Below, one piece after another: positions 9,362 through 17,317 of a stretch of DNA of 64,000 nucleotides (its first letter is position 1; every line of letters begins with the position of its first letter). The stretch covers positions 744,001 to 808,000 of the forward strand of contig CAJTFW010000001.1 in assembly GCA_910575445.1 (NCBI GenBank), written 5' to 3'. Origin of the DNA: Lachnospiraceae bacterium (GTDB lineage: Bacteria > Bacillota > Clostridia > Lachnospirales > Lachnospiraceae). The position numbers and the translations under genes were made by a program. The notes below the pieces were generated by a model. That model made no database searches, was not told where the DNA came from, and worked only from the letters and a program-made list of their open reading frames with translations.

Positions 9362-10456
9362 ATGGGACAGAAGATTTATATTTTCGGAGCTCATTCCAGG
9401 GCGCAGACGTTAGCGGTGTATTTGCAGTATTTATACCCGGATATAGTGATAGAAGCGTATCTGTATAACAATGAGGAACCGAATCCATCTGAGATTTTTG
9501 GGGTTCCAGTTTGGTATCTGGATATGGAAGTGTTAGAACATTTACATAAGGAATATTCTGTATTTGTGGGAACGCGTGGTATATATCATCCACAGATTAT
9601 AGAATATCTTCAAAAACTTGGTTTTTGCAATATTTATCCAGTGATGGTAGAGCTTGATTTAAAGCTTCGCAATGCTTATCTGGAAAAATATTTTGTCAGT
9701 GCTAAACGTGCGTTTATAAAGATTGAGCAGTTGTCCGTAAAAGGAGAAGACATAATCCAGCAACCTTCTATAGCAACTGTCTATGTTGTAAAATCTGTTT
9801 TTGATAAGCCATTGCAACAAAACTATCTATTGGCGCCATATGAGAGAGAGATACAGGTGGGTGCAGCGCTTACGAAGGAGCGTTTATCAGAAAATATACT
9901 TACAGATAATATGGAAGGGCATATTTCTGATAGAAATAAGCAGTTTTGTGAGTTGACAGCGCTGTACTGGATTTGGAAACATGCTACAGAAGATATTGTC
10001 GGGTTAGTACATTATCGGCGGCATTTTTTGTTGCCAGACGATTGGATAGCACGAATGGATGCCCATAACATCGATGTGATTCTGCCCATTCCATTATATG
10101 TAACACCGAATTTGGAACAGAACTTTAAAAAGCGTCATCATGCAGCAGAATGGGATTACATGATGAAGTGTCTAAAAGAATCCGATGAAAATACCTACCA
10201 GGAAGCAAAGGATTTTTTCCAGGGCAATCTGTATTCTCCCTGCAATATGTTGATTATAAGAAAACATGTATTAGACGAGCTTTGCAGCTGGCTGTTTCCG
10301 ATATTATTTCGGGTGGCAGAACATGGTGGTCAGAAAGAAGACGCTTATCAAAATCGTTATCCTGGCTTTTTATCCGAGCGATTACTTACTTTTTTTATGG
10401 AAAAACATCGTGAAAAATATAACATTGTCTACGCAGACAAAAACTTTCTGCCATAA
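9362..10456 (+). CDS. DUF4422-family glycosyltransferase-like protein with N-terminal Rossmann-like domain
   Basis: 364 residues from ATG 9362, six bases after AGAGAGG (9349-9355). An upstream TTG at 9326 lacks a ribosome binding site. Residues 1-110 start with QKIYIFGAHSRAQTL and resemble the extra domain of the left-hand polysaccharide proteins, with a less canonical loop. The rest is DUF4422: KSVFDKPLQQNY near residue 140, ILTDNMEGHISD, the YWIWKHATEDIVGLVHYRRH block, and YSPCNMLIIRK. DUF4422 proteins are predicted glycosyltransferases in exopolysaccharide loci. The donor and acceptor are unknown. The gene resumes the polysaccharide locus after the Rpn-family interruption and leads into the CDP-ribitol-like module. 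Confidence 0.75.
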   Translation: MGQKIYIFGAHSRAQTLAVYLQYLYPDIVIEAYLYNNEEPNPSEIFGVPVWYLDMEVLEHLHKEYSVFVGTRGIYHPQIIEYLQKLGFCNIYPVMVELDLKLRNAYLEKYFVSAKRAFIKIEQLSVKGEDIIQQPSIATVYVVKSVFDKPLQQNYLLAPYEREIQVGAALTKERLSENILTDNMEGHISDRNKQFCELTALYWIWKHATEDIVGLVHYRRHFLLPDDWIARMDAHNIDVILPIPLYVTPNLEQNFKKRHHAAEWDYMMKCLKESDENTYQEAKDFFQGNLYSPCNMLIIRKHVLDELCSWLFPILFRVAEHGGQKEDAYQNRYPGFLSERLLTFFMEKHREKYNIVYADKNFLP

Positions 10457-10491
10457 CAGGCAGATGCAGAACTTAAATAAAGGAGTAAATT

Positions 10492-11154
10492 ATGCAATTT
10501 GAGTTAATGGCATCGATGATGTGTGCCAACTATGGAAATCTGGAGAAGGAAGTCAAAGAGTTAGAGGAAGGTGGGATTGACTCCTTTCATATTGATATTA
10601 TGGATGGTCGCTATGTGCCTAATTTTGCGATGTCGTTAAATGATATGCGTTATATTGCAGGAGCTACTTCAAAGCCTCTGGATGTCCATTTGATGATTGA
10701 GCATCCGAACAATCGTATCAATTTATTTCTTGGCTGTCTTAGAAAGGGAGATACGGTCTATATTCACCCAGAAGCAGAGTACCATCCTTCTACCACCTTA
10801 CAAAGCATCATTAATGCTGGATTGGTTCCAGGAATCGCAATTAACCCAGGAACATCCGTTGAGACGGTAATGGAGATGCTACGTATTGTAAAAAAAGTAT
10901 TAGTAATGTCTGTAAACCCAGGCAACGCAGGACAGATGTATCTGCCTTATGTTGGTAAAAAAATCACAAAGTTATTATCTCTAAAGGAAGATATGGAGTT
11001 TGAAATCTACTGGGATGGTGCATGTAGTGCGGATAAAATTCTGGAATTTGCCCCCAAAGGTGTCAAAGGCTTTGTACTTGGAACTACGTTATTATTTGGC
11101 AGAGAAAAGCCTTATGGGGAGACTTTACAGGCGATTCGGGAACTGCGGTTTTAA
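10492..11154 (+). CDS. Ribulose-phosphate 3-epimerase family protein
   Basis: 220 residues, a normal (beta/alpha)8 epimerase length. H33 and D35 in HIDIMDG, H66 in DVHLM, SVNPGNAGQ near residue 140 and the aspartate in WDGACS near residue 173 are the family's metal and catalytic positions. The last motif is usually VDGGI, so the enzyme is a divergent member. It should interconvert ribulose-5-phosphate and xylulose-5-phosphate or a close ketose-phosphate pair. Its place directly before a TarI-like cytidylyltransferase suggests that it supplies pentulose phosphate for an activated polyol, rather than serving central metabolism. AAAGGAG precedes ATG. Confidence 0.8.
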   Translation: MQFELMASMMCANYGNLEKEVKELEEGGIDSFHIDIMDGRYVPNFAMSLNDMRYIAGATSKPLDVHLMIEHPNNRINLFLGCLRKGDTVYIHPEAEYHPSTTLQSIINAGLVPGIAINPGTSVETVMEMLRIVKKVLVMSVNPGNAGQMYLPYVGKKITKLLSLKEDMEFEIYWDGACSADKILEFAPKGVKGFVLGTTLLFGREKPYGETLQAIRELRF

Positions 11155-11186
11155 AACACCATTACATAGGCGAATAGGAGTAAGAC

Positions 11187-11903
11187 ATGAACGTTGCATT
11201 GATTTTATCTGGTGGGACGGGGAGCAGGTTAGGCTCTAAGATTCCCAAACAGTACATAGAAGTGGGAGAAAAACCTGTTATTTCCTATTGTATAGAGACA
11301 CTCTCTGCACATCCACAGATTGATGCTATCCAGATTGTAGCAGAAGTATTCTGGCAGGAAAAGATAAAAGAGTGGTTAAAGACTGCGGATACCCATCAAA
11401 AATGCAAAGGGTTTTCCTTGCCAGGAGAGAATCGTCAGCTCTCTATCTATCATGGGCTGGAAGATATTTGCACCTATGCAGAAGAATCTGGTTATGTCTT
11501 TATCCACGATGCTGCAAGACCACTACTTTCCAAAAAGCAAATCACCGATTGCCTAGAGGGTGTTCTTGGGCATGATGGACTTATGCCTGTATTGCCAATG
11601 AAAGACACCGTCTATGAAAGCAACGATGGTGGCAACAGCGTTGCAGGGCTTTTAGACCGCAGTAGTATCTATGCTGGACAAGCTCCTGAAGTCTTTCAGA
11701 TAGGGCGATACTTTAGCGCCAATCAAAAACTTCTTCCAGACCGCATCCGAGCTATCAACGGTTCCACAGAACCCGCTGTCTTAGATGGTATGGATATTGC
11801 TATGATTCCAGGCGATGAAGGGAATTTTAAGATTACCACACAGGCGGATTTGGAACGGTTTTGTAAGATAATCGAAGACCAAAAAAGGAGTAAAAGCAAA
11901 TGA
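11187..11903 (+). CDS. TarI/IspD-family cytidylyltransferase (probably D-ribitol-5-phosphate)
   Basis: 238 residues. The N-terminal LSGGTGSRLGSKIPKQY carries the CTP-binding loop of the IspD/TarI family. VFIHDAARPLL (residues about 105-116) and the C-terminal DGMDIAM and NFKITTQADLE blocks also fit. IspD makes CDP-methylerythritol, and TarI makes CDP-ribitol for teichoic acid or capsule. Placement between an epimerase and a zinc dehydrogenase within a polysaccharide locus favours the TarI role, although this is inference. The stop overlaps the next start by four bases (ATGA), pointing to translational coupling. Confidence 0.78.
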   Translation: MNVALILSGGTGSRLGSKIPKQYIEVGEKPVISYCIETLSAHPQIDAIQIVAEVFWQEKIKEWLKTADTHQKCKGFSLPGENRQLSIYHGLEDICTYAEESGYVFIHDAARPLLSKKQITDCLEGVLGHDGLMPVLPMKDTVYESNDGGNSVAGLLDRSSIYAGQAPEVFQIGRYFSANQKLLPDRIRAINGSTEPAVLDGMDIAMIPGDEGNFKITTQADLERFCKIIEDQKRSKSK

Positions 11904-12946
11904 AAGCATGGGTATTACATGGAATTAACGATATACAGTTAGAAGAAGTAGAAACACCTACACTATCAGAACAAGAAGTGCTGGTTCAGGTTAAAGCTTT
12001 TGGCATCTGTGGTTCTGATATTCCCAGAATTTATCAAACGGGTGCTTACTCCCATCCTTTAATCCCAGGTCATGAATTTTCGGGGCAAGTCGTACAACTG
12101 GGAGCCAATGTAGATAAAACTTGGCAAGACCAGCGTGTAGCTGTCTTCCCACTGATTCCCTGTCAATCTTGTCTTTCATGTCAGAAACAACAATATGAAA
12201 TGTGTGCGCATTACAGCTATTTAGGCTCCCGTCAGGATGGAGGCTTTGCAGAATATGTTGCGGTTCCTGTCTGGAATCTGCTTCCTCTTCCAGAAGGTGT
12301 CTCCTACGAAGCAGCTGCTATGTTAGAGCCTATGTCCGTAGCCACTCATGCCATGCGCCGTCTAAATCCTTCTCCTTCTGATACCATAGCTATCTGTGGT
12401 CTTGGAACGATTGGTCTGTTGTTGGCAATGCTTCTAAAAGAAGCTGGTATTCACCATCTGCTTTTCCTTGGCAACAAGGATTTTCAAAGAGAAAAAATAG
12501 TAGAATTAGGCTTTTCACCAGATGCCTATTGTGATACCAGAACAGAAGATATCCCTAAGTGGCTACTAGAGCATACCAACCACCACGGCGTCGACTGCTT
12601 CTTTGAATGTGTGGGCAAGAATGTAACCATCTCTCTAGCCATAGAATGTACTGCTCCCACTGGCTCTATTATGTTAGTTGGAAATCCTCATCAAGACCTC
12701 CATTTAAAAAAAGAAATTTACTGGAAAATCCTTCGCCGCCAGCTCCATATCCAAGGCACCTGGAATTCCTCTTTTACGCATCACTTAGAAGACGACTGGC
12801 ATTATATCCTAGAGCGCCTAAAACAACAGACCCTTGTTCCCACAAGTCTTATCACCCACCGCTTGCCCTTCGAGCAGCTTGAGCAGGCTCTTCATATTAT
12901 GAAAGATAAGACCGAAAACCATATCAAAATCATCCTTTCTCTCTAA
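11900..12946 (+). CDS. Zinc-dependent MDR alcohol dehydrogenase (TarJ- or GatD-like polyol-phosphate dehydrogenase)
   Basis: 348 residues. The catalytic zinc ligands are C37 (GICGSD) and H58-E59 (PGHEF). The structural zinc is held by C88, C91, C94 and C102, with the usual spacing. GLGTIGLL near residue 168 is the NAD(P)-binding loop. The family includes galactitol-1-phosphate dehydrogenase and TarJ, the ribulose-5-phosphate reductase that feeds TarI. The overlap with the TarI-like gene supports the second role: ribulose-5-phosphate to ribitol-5-phosphate. Substrate preference cannot be decided from sequence. AAAAAGGAG precedes the ATG. Confidence 0.8.
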   Translation: MKAWVLHGINDIQLEEVETPTLSEQEVLVQVKAFGICGSDIPRIYQTGAYSHPLIPGHEFSGQVVQLGANVDKTWQDQRVAVFPLIPCQSCLSCQKQQYEMCAHYSYLGSRQDGGFAEYVAVPVWNLLPLPEGVSYEAAAMLEPMSVATHAMRRLNPSPSDTIAICGLGTIGLLLAMLLKEAGIHHLLFLGNKDFQREKIVELGFSPDAYCDTRTEDIPKWLLEHTNHHGVDCFFECVGKNVTISLAIECTAPTGSIMLVGNPHQDLHLKKEIYWKILRRQLHIQGTWNSSFTHHLEDDWHYILERLKQQTLVPTSLITHRLPFEQLEQALHIMKDKTENHIKIILSL

Positions 12947-12974
12947 CTTCTACAATATAAATTCAATATTCCTC

Positions 12975-13027
12975 TATCGAAGCCAAGAAACAGCCCGGCA
13001 GGAACCCTCGGTTAGCTCCTGTTGGGC
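12975..13027 (+). repeat. Short repeat with hairpin, related to the flank of the palindromic element at 17023
   Basis: Bases 12975-12997 match 17002-17024 at 21 of 23 positions (TATCGAAGCCAA.A.ACAGCCCG). A hairpin follows directly: GCCCGGCAGGA pairs with TCCTGTTGGGC (allowing G-U) around a 13-base loop. There is no T tract, so it is not a typical terminator. Confidence 0.55.
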
Positions 13028-13063
13028 GTTACTGATACAAAAATCTTCTGCCATATTCCCCTC

Positions 13064-13092
13064 TTGCATTTCCCTCCAACTACTGTTAAAGT
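13064..13092 (+). promoter_or_regulatory. Likely promoter of the ABC exporter pair
   Basis: TTGCAT (13064-13069), a 17-base spacer and TAAAGT (13087-13092). A start near 13099 would give a 28-base leader to ATG 13127. Confidence 0.45.
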
Positions 13093-13126
13093 ATACTTAA
13101 AAACCCAAAGAAAGCAAACAACCCTT

Positions 13127-14908
13127 ATGAATACATTTTTCCATCGAAAGCTTCCCCTTATCCTTCGTTATTTCCACGGTTCCAAACGCTATTTTCTATG
13201 CGCCATAGCCGCTTCCTTCTTAACCACCACCCTTAATACCATAACTCCCCAAATCTTCCGCTTTAGCATTGACAAAGTGCTAGGAAGCCAATCCTACCCA
13301 TATTTACGCGATAATCTCTGGATTTTGGCTTTCGCTATTATTTTAGTTGCCATCCTTTCCGGCTTTACAATGTTTCTAACCCGCACCTGCACCGCCAAAG
13401 CTGGAGAAAATTTTGCCAAAAATATGCGAGATTCTCTCTTTGCTCATGTACAACGTCTTCCCATGAGCTGGCATGACCAGAACCAGACGGGAGATATTAT
13501 CCAAAGATGCACTTCTGATGTGGAAGTTATCCGCAATTTTGTTGTCACGCAACTTTTAGAGGTATTTCGTACAACATTTCTAGTTGCCATCTCTTTTATA
13601 ATTATGGCTTCTATGAACCCTAGATTAGCCTGCATCGTTTTGCTTTTTATTCCTGTTGTTATCTTGTATTCTGCCATCTTTTACCGCCTAATCGCCAGAC
13701 GTTTTACGGATGCGGACGAAGCCGAAGGCGAACTCTCCACCGTTGTGCAAGAGAATGCTACAGGTGTCCGGGTTGTACGTGCCTTTGGCCGTGAACAATA
13801 TGAGATGGAACGCTTCCAGGAGAAAAATGAAGCATTTGCCAACCTATGGATTCGTCTTGGCACGCTCTCTGGTCTCTACTGGGGTGTTGGAGACCTGATT
13901 ACCGGCCTTCAAGTGGTCGTCGTTATCGTACTGGGCGCTGTAGAAGCTGTTCATGGCACGATGTCTGTTGGCGAGTTTGTAGCATTTGCTTCCTATAATA
14001 CGGTGTTGGTATGGCCTGTTCGTGGCTTGGGCAGAATCCTCTCTGATATGAGCAAGGCGGGTGTCTCCTTTGCGCGTGTGGACTATATTATTCATGGGCA
14101 GGAAGAAGCCTACGAGCAAGGACAAGATATTCCATCCAATAGAGATATTACATTCTCTCATGTATCATTTTCTTATACTAAAAGTAAGAAGGTATTGGAT
14201 GATATTTCTTTTACCATTCCAGAAGGAAGCACAATCGGGATTCTAGGCGGCACCGGAAGTGGCAAATCCACACTGGTGCAGCTTCTGACCAGACTTTATA
14301 CTTTAGAAGAAGGCAATATTACCATCGGAGGTGTGGATATTCGTAAGATTCCGCTTCTGCATCTTCGTCGTCAGATAGGTATGGTACTTCAGGAACCATT
14401 TCTCTATTCCAAGACCATCCGGGAAAATATTGCGGCTTCTAGGCCAGATGCCACAATGGAAGAAATCCGCGCAGCGGCTCAGATTGCCTGTATTGACGAC
14501 GTGATTATGCATTTTGCAGATGGATATGAAACCATTGTAGGAGAGCGCGGTGTGACACTTTCCGGTGGACAAAGACAGCGGGTGGCGATTGCTAGGATGC
14601 TGTTGCAAAAAGCGCCGATTATGGTATTTGACGATTCGCTTTCTGCGGTAGATGCACAGACGGATTATCAGATTCGCCAGGCATTAAAAGAACGGATGAA
14701 AGGGGCAACCGTTATCTTGATTTCTCATAGAATTACTACACTGATGGAAGCAGACCAGATTTTAGTGCTTCAAAAGGGCAGGATAGAAGAGAACGGGACC
14801 CACACAGAGCTGATACAAAAAGATGGCATCTATCATCAGATTTACCAGATACAGATAAATGGTAAAGAAGGAGGAGCGCGTGGCAGCATACGAAGAACAG
14901 GAGTATAA
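13127..14908 (+). CDS. ABC exporter subunit, heterodimer partner 1 (non-catalytic NBD)
   Basis: About 593 residues from ATG 13127; a longer form from TTG 13022 would run through the promoter. Six membrane segments (starting near YFLCAIAASFL) precede the nucleotide-binding domain: GGTGSGKST near residue 373, LSGGQRQRVAIAR near 477, and a Walker B ending VFDDS. The residue after the Walker B aspartate is D, not E, so this half lacks the catalytic carboxylate, while its signature is intact. That is the pattern of the degenerate partner in BmrCD/LmrCD/TM287-288-type exporters. It pairs with the next gene, which it overlaps. The substrate is probably a drug, lipid or peptide. Confidence 0.85.
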   Translation: MNTFFHRKLPLILRYFHGSKRYFLCAIAASFLTTTLNTITPQIFRFSIDKVLGSQSYPYLRDNLWILAFAIILVAILSGFTMFLTRTCTAKAGENFAKNMRDSLFAHVQRLPMSWHDQNQTGDIIQRCTSDVEVIRNFVVTQLLEVFRTTFLVAISFIIMASMNPRLACIVLLFIPVVILYSAIFYRLIARRFTDADEAEGELSTVVQENATGVRVVRAFGREQYEMERFQEKNEAFANLWIRLGTLSGLYWGVGDLITGLQVVVVIVLGAVEAVHGTMSVGEFVAFASYNTVLVWPVRGLGRILSDMSKAGVSFARVDYIIHGQEEAYEQGQDIPSNRDITFSHVSFSYTKSKKVLDDISFTIPEGSTIGILGGTGSGKSTLVQLLTRLYTLEEGNITIGGVDIRKIPLLHLRRQIGMVLQEPFLYSKTIRENIAASRPDATMEEIRAAAQIACIDDVIMHFADGYETIVGERGVTLSGGQRQRVAIARMLLQKAPIMVFDDSLSAVDAQTDYQIRQALKERMKGATVILISHRITTLMEADQILVLQKGRIEENGTHTELIQKDGIYHQIYQIQINGKEGGARGSIRRTGV

Positions 14909-16727
14909 CAAACCATTTAGTTTTCAGATTTGGGCGAAGATGTTTCCGTTTTTTAAGCCATATCGGAAATATTTTCTGATTACAATGAGTCTAAATATCT
15001 TTTTAGCCAGTGTGGATATCTTGGTGCCACTGTTTCAAAGCTATGCCATTGACCATTTTATTACAAAAGATACGCTAGAAGGGCTTTGGCCTTTTGCAGC
15101 GGTCTATGTGCTGATGGTTGTTTTACAGACGGTTAGTGTCTATTTTTCCGTTCATGCAGCTACAACGATTGAGATGAAAGTGGGGCAGGATTTAAAATGG
15201 GCACAGTTTGCCCATCTACAGACGCTTTCTTTTTCCTATTATAATACAACGCCGGTAGGCTATATCCATGCTCGCGTGATGAGTGATACGCTTCGGATTG
15301 CCACAATGGTTGCCTGGGGACTTGTGGATATGTTTTGGGCCTTTCTCTATGTCACTACGGTTTTTATTGTGATGTTTGTGCTCCATGCAGGGCTGGCACT
15401 GATTATTATGCTGATTGTACCAGGGATTGCACTTTTGACGGTCTATTTTCAAAATCGGATTTTGCACTGGAATCGAAAGGTGCGCTGTGCCAATGCAGAG
15501 ATTACCAATGCATACAATGAAGGCATCACAGGAGTCAAGACTTCAAAAAGTATGGGGATTGAACGTGACCATGATTGTGAATTTTTTGTCAAAACGACAC
15601 AGATGCAAAAAGCAGCCAGCCGCTCTGCTAAATTAAATGCTATCTATATCCCGCTGATTTTATTGTGCAGCTCGATTGCTTCTGCGGTGGTCTTGGCAAA
15701 AGGGGGCGTGCTGGTGCAGGAGGATATTATGAAGCTTGGCACGCTGTCGGTATTTATCTCCTATGCGGTGATTATCTTTGAGCCTATCCAGCAGTTGGCA
15801 AGACTTTTATCAGAGCTTATCTCCTGTCAGGCCAATATTGAACGGGTGATGGACCTTCTAGAGCAGCAACCCAATGTTATGGACCGGGAAGATGTGATAG
15901 AGAAATATGGAGATGCCTTTACTGCCAAGCGTCAGAACTGGGAGCCCATTCAGGGAGATATTGTCTTTGAAGATGTCTCTTTTCGGTATCCAGATGGTAA
16001 AGAATATGTGTTAGAGCATTTTCATTTGCATATTCCAGCGGGGATGAATGTGGCGATTGTGGGAGAGACTGGAGCTGGCAAATCGACGCTTGTCAATCTG
16101 CTTGGGCGTTTTTTTGAGCCAACGAAGGGGAGAATCCTGATTGATGGCGTGGATTATCGGGAGCGTTCACAGTTGTGGCTACACAGCCAGATTGGCTATG
16201 TACTGCAAAATCCCCATCTTTTTTCCGGGACTATCCGGGAAAATATTCGCTATGGACGCTTGGACGCCACAGACGAGGAAGTAGAAGCCGCTGCCAGGCA
16301 AGTATCTGCCGATTTTGTAGCCGAGAAATTAGAGCATGGCTATGACAGCGATGTTGGAGAGAGTGGCACAAGACTGTCAGTAGGAGAAAAGCAACTTATC
16401 TCTTTTGCACGGGCAGTGCTGGCAAAGCCTTCGATTTTTGTCCTAGACGAAGCTACTTCTTCGATTGACACTAAGACGGAACAGTTGATTCAGCAGGCGA
16501 TATCGCATCTGTTAAAAGGGCACACTTCTTTTGTAATTGCTCATCGCCTGTCCACGATTCGACAGGCGGACTTGATTCTGGTGGTAAAAGATGGAAAGAT
16601 TGTCGAACAGGGAAATCATAAGGAATTGCTTTTACAGAAGGGATACTATTACAAGCTTTATACAAGACAATTTGAAGAGGAGGCTTCTAGGCAGATATTA
16701 GAAAATTTAGTCGAATTAAAAATATAA
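14880..16727 (+). CDS. ABC exporter subunit, heterodimer partner 2 (catalytic NBD)
   Basis: About 615 residues from GTG 14880, chosen because AAGGAGG (14868-14874) ends five bases before it; the upstream ATG 14859 has no such box. The N-terminal part is an exporter-type membrane domain. The NBD has GETGAGKST near residue 395 and Walker B VLDEATSSID with the catalytic glutamate, but the signature is LSVGEKQ instead of LSGGQ. Combined with partner 1, one ATP site would be complete (Walker motifs of this protein with the signature of partner 1) and one degenerate. It overlaps the partner by 29 bases, so the two are co-translated. Confidence 0.85.
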   Translation: MAAYEEQEYNKPFSFQIWAKMFPFFKPYRKYFLITMSLNIFLASVDILVPLFQSYAIDHFITKDTLEGLWPFAAVYVLMVVLQTVSVYFSVHAATTIEMKVGQDLKWAQFAHLQTLSFSYYNTTPVGYIHARVMSDTLRIATMVAWGLVDMFWAFLYVTTVFIVMFVLHAGLALIIMLIVPGIALLTVYFQNRILHWNRKVRCANAEITNAYNEGITGVKTSKSMGIERDHDCEFFVKTTQMQKAASRSAKLNAIYIPLILLCSSIASAVVLAKGGVLVQEDIMKLGTLSVFISYAVIIFEPIQQLARLLSELISCQANIERVMDLLEQQPNVMDREDVIEKYGDAFTAKRQNWEPIQGDIVFEDVSFRYPDGKEYVLEHFHLHIPAGMNVAIVGETGAGKSTLVNLLGRFFEPTKGRILIDGVDYRERSQLWLHSQIGYVLQNPHLFSGTIRENIRYGRLDATDEEVEAAARQVSADFVAEKLEHGYDSDVGESGTRLSVGEKQLISFARAVLAKPSIFVLDEATSSIDTKTEQLIQQAISHLLKGHTSFVIAHRLSTIRQADLILVVKDGKIVEQGNHKELLLQKGYYYKLYTRQFEEEASRQILENLVELKI

Positions 16728-16757
16728 ATAGAAGGATGTATTGCTTGATGTGAGGAC

Positions 16758-16917
16758 GCTAGGACGGGAGGGGCATAGGTTCCTTCCAGACCCCGCTCGC
16801 GCTTAATGAACGCCTATAGCGGTACTAAATTCGCGACTGCGCGTAACCGCTTGCGCTCATTAAGTGCCGATGGCGTCCAATGGGTCTTTCAGGAACCTAT
16901 GCCCCTCCCGCCCTGGC
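16758..16917. repeat. Large palindromic element A (about 160 bp)
   Basis: The outer arms 16758-16784 and 16891-16917 pair almost perfectly (GGGAGGGGCATAGGTTCCT with its complement). Further arms nest inside: AGACCC/GGGTCT, CTTAATGA/TCATTAAG, AGCGGT/ACCGCT and CGCG/CGCG. The core of about 117 bp reappears inverted in element B (17023-17175) with about eight differences, but the outermost arms differ in sequence while staying self-complementary. GC content is higher than in the surrounding genes. There is no reading frame of note. It could encode a structured RNA or be a non-autonomous mobile palindrome. Confidence 0.75.
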
Positions 16918-17022
16918 TGACTACGACCAGCCATAAGTTATATAACACTATCATGTAATATTGTGTAGGGTATGGGTGAAGCGTTACGCCTGAAGCGTAC
17001 GTATCGAAGCCAATACACAGCC

Positions 17023-17175
17023 CGCCATGGCCTGGTGGATGTTCCTGCAAGACCCATTGGACGCCATCGGCACTTAGCGAGCGCAAGCGGCACGCGCAGT
17101 CGCGAGCTTAGTACCGCTATAGGCGTTCATTAAGCGAGAGCGGGGTCTGGAAGGAACATCCACCAGGCCTTGGCG
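17023..17175. repeat. Large palindromic element B (inverted copy of A, about 153 bp)
   Basis: The outer arms CGCCATGGCCTGGTGGATG... (17023-17046) and its complement (17152-17175) differ from those of element A but pair with one mismatch. The core is the reverse complement of the core of A with few changes. Between A and B lie about 105 bp without features except the 23-bp repeat at 17002-17024 that also occurs at 12975. Together with A it fills most of the 590-bp gene-free gap between the exporter and the importer operon. Confidence 0.75.
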
Positions 17176-17202
17176 AGCGTCCCTTGCATCAAAAACCATA
17201 AC

Positions 17203-17239
17203 ATAATAAACTGGAATACCTTTATAATAAACTGGAATA
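17203..17239 (+). repeat. Two 16-bp direct repeats upstream of the importer operon
   Basis: ATAATAAACTGGAATA occurs at 17203-17218 and 17224-17239. The start-to-start distance is 21 bases, two helical turns, so both copies face the same side of the DNA. The position just upstream of the promoter fits operator or activator sites. Confidence 0.7.
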
Positions 17240-17244
17240 ATAAG

Positions 17245-17289
17245 TATCCCCCCACCCGGCTTGTTGTGCCCCACCTGATTCGCTAAAAT
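17245..17289 (+). promoter_or_regulatory. Promoter of the double importer operon with shared 20-bp element
   Basis: TATCCCCCCACCCGGCTTGT (17245-17264) is identical to 29850-29869. Its end forms the -35 (TTGTTG at 17261-17266); TAAAAT (17284-17289) is the -10 after 17 bases. The methyltransferase operon promoter has the same geometry. Confidence 0.65.
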
Positions 17290-17317
17290 AATATCAGCAT
17301 CAGAAAGGGGAGCACAG

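Noticed and set aside
9256-9468. Small ORF in front of the DUF4422 gene
   Set aside because: It starts inside the terminator loop and is out of frame with the real gene, which has its own ribosome binding site at 9349.
16758-17175. Rho-independent terminator of the exporter operon
   Set aside because: The hairpins are far too large, lack T runs and come as an inverted pair; a terminator role may be secondary at best.
16889-17274. Minus-strand ORFs in the palindromic region
   Set aside because: They arise from the GC-rich inverted repeats, lack ribosome binding sites and resemble no protein.
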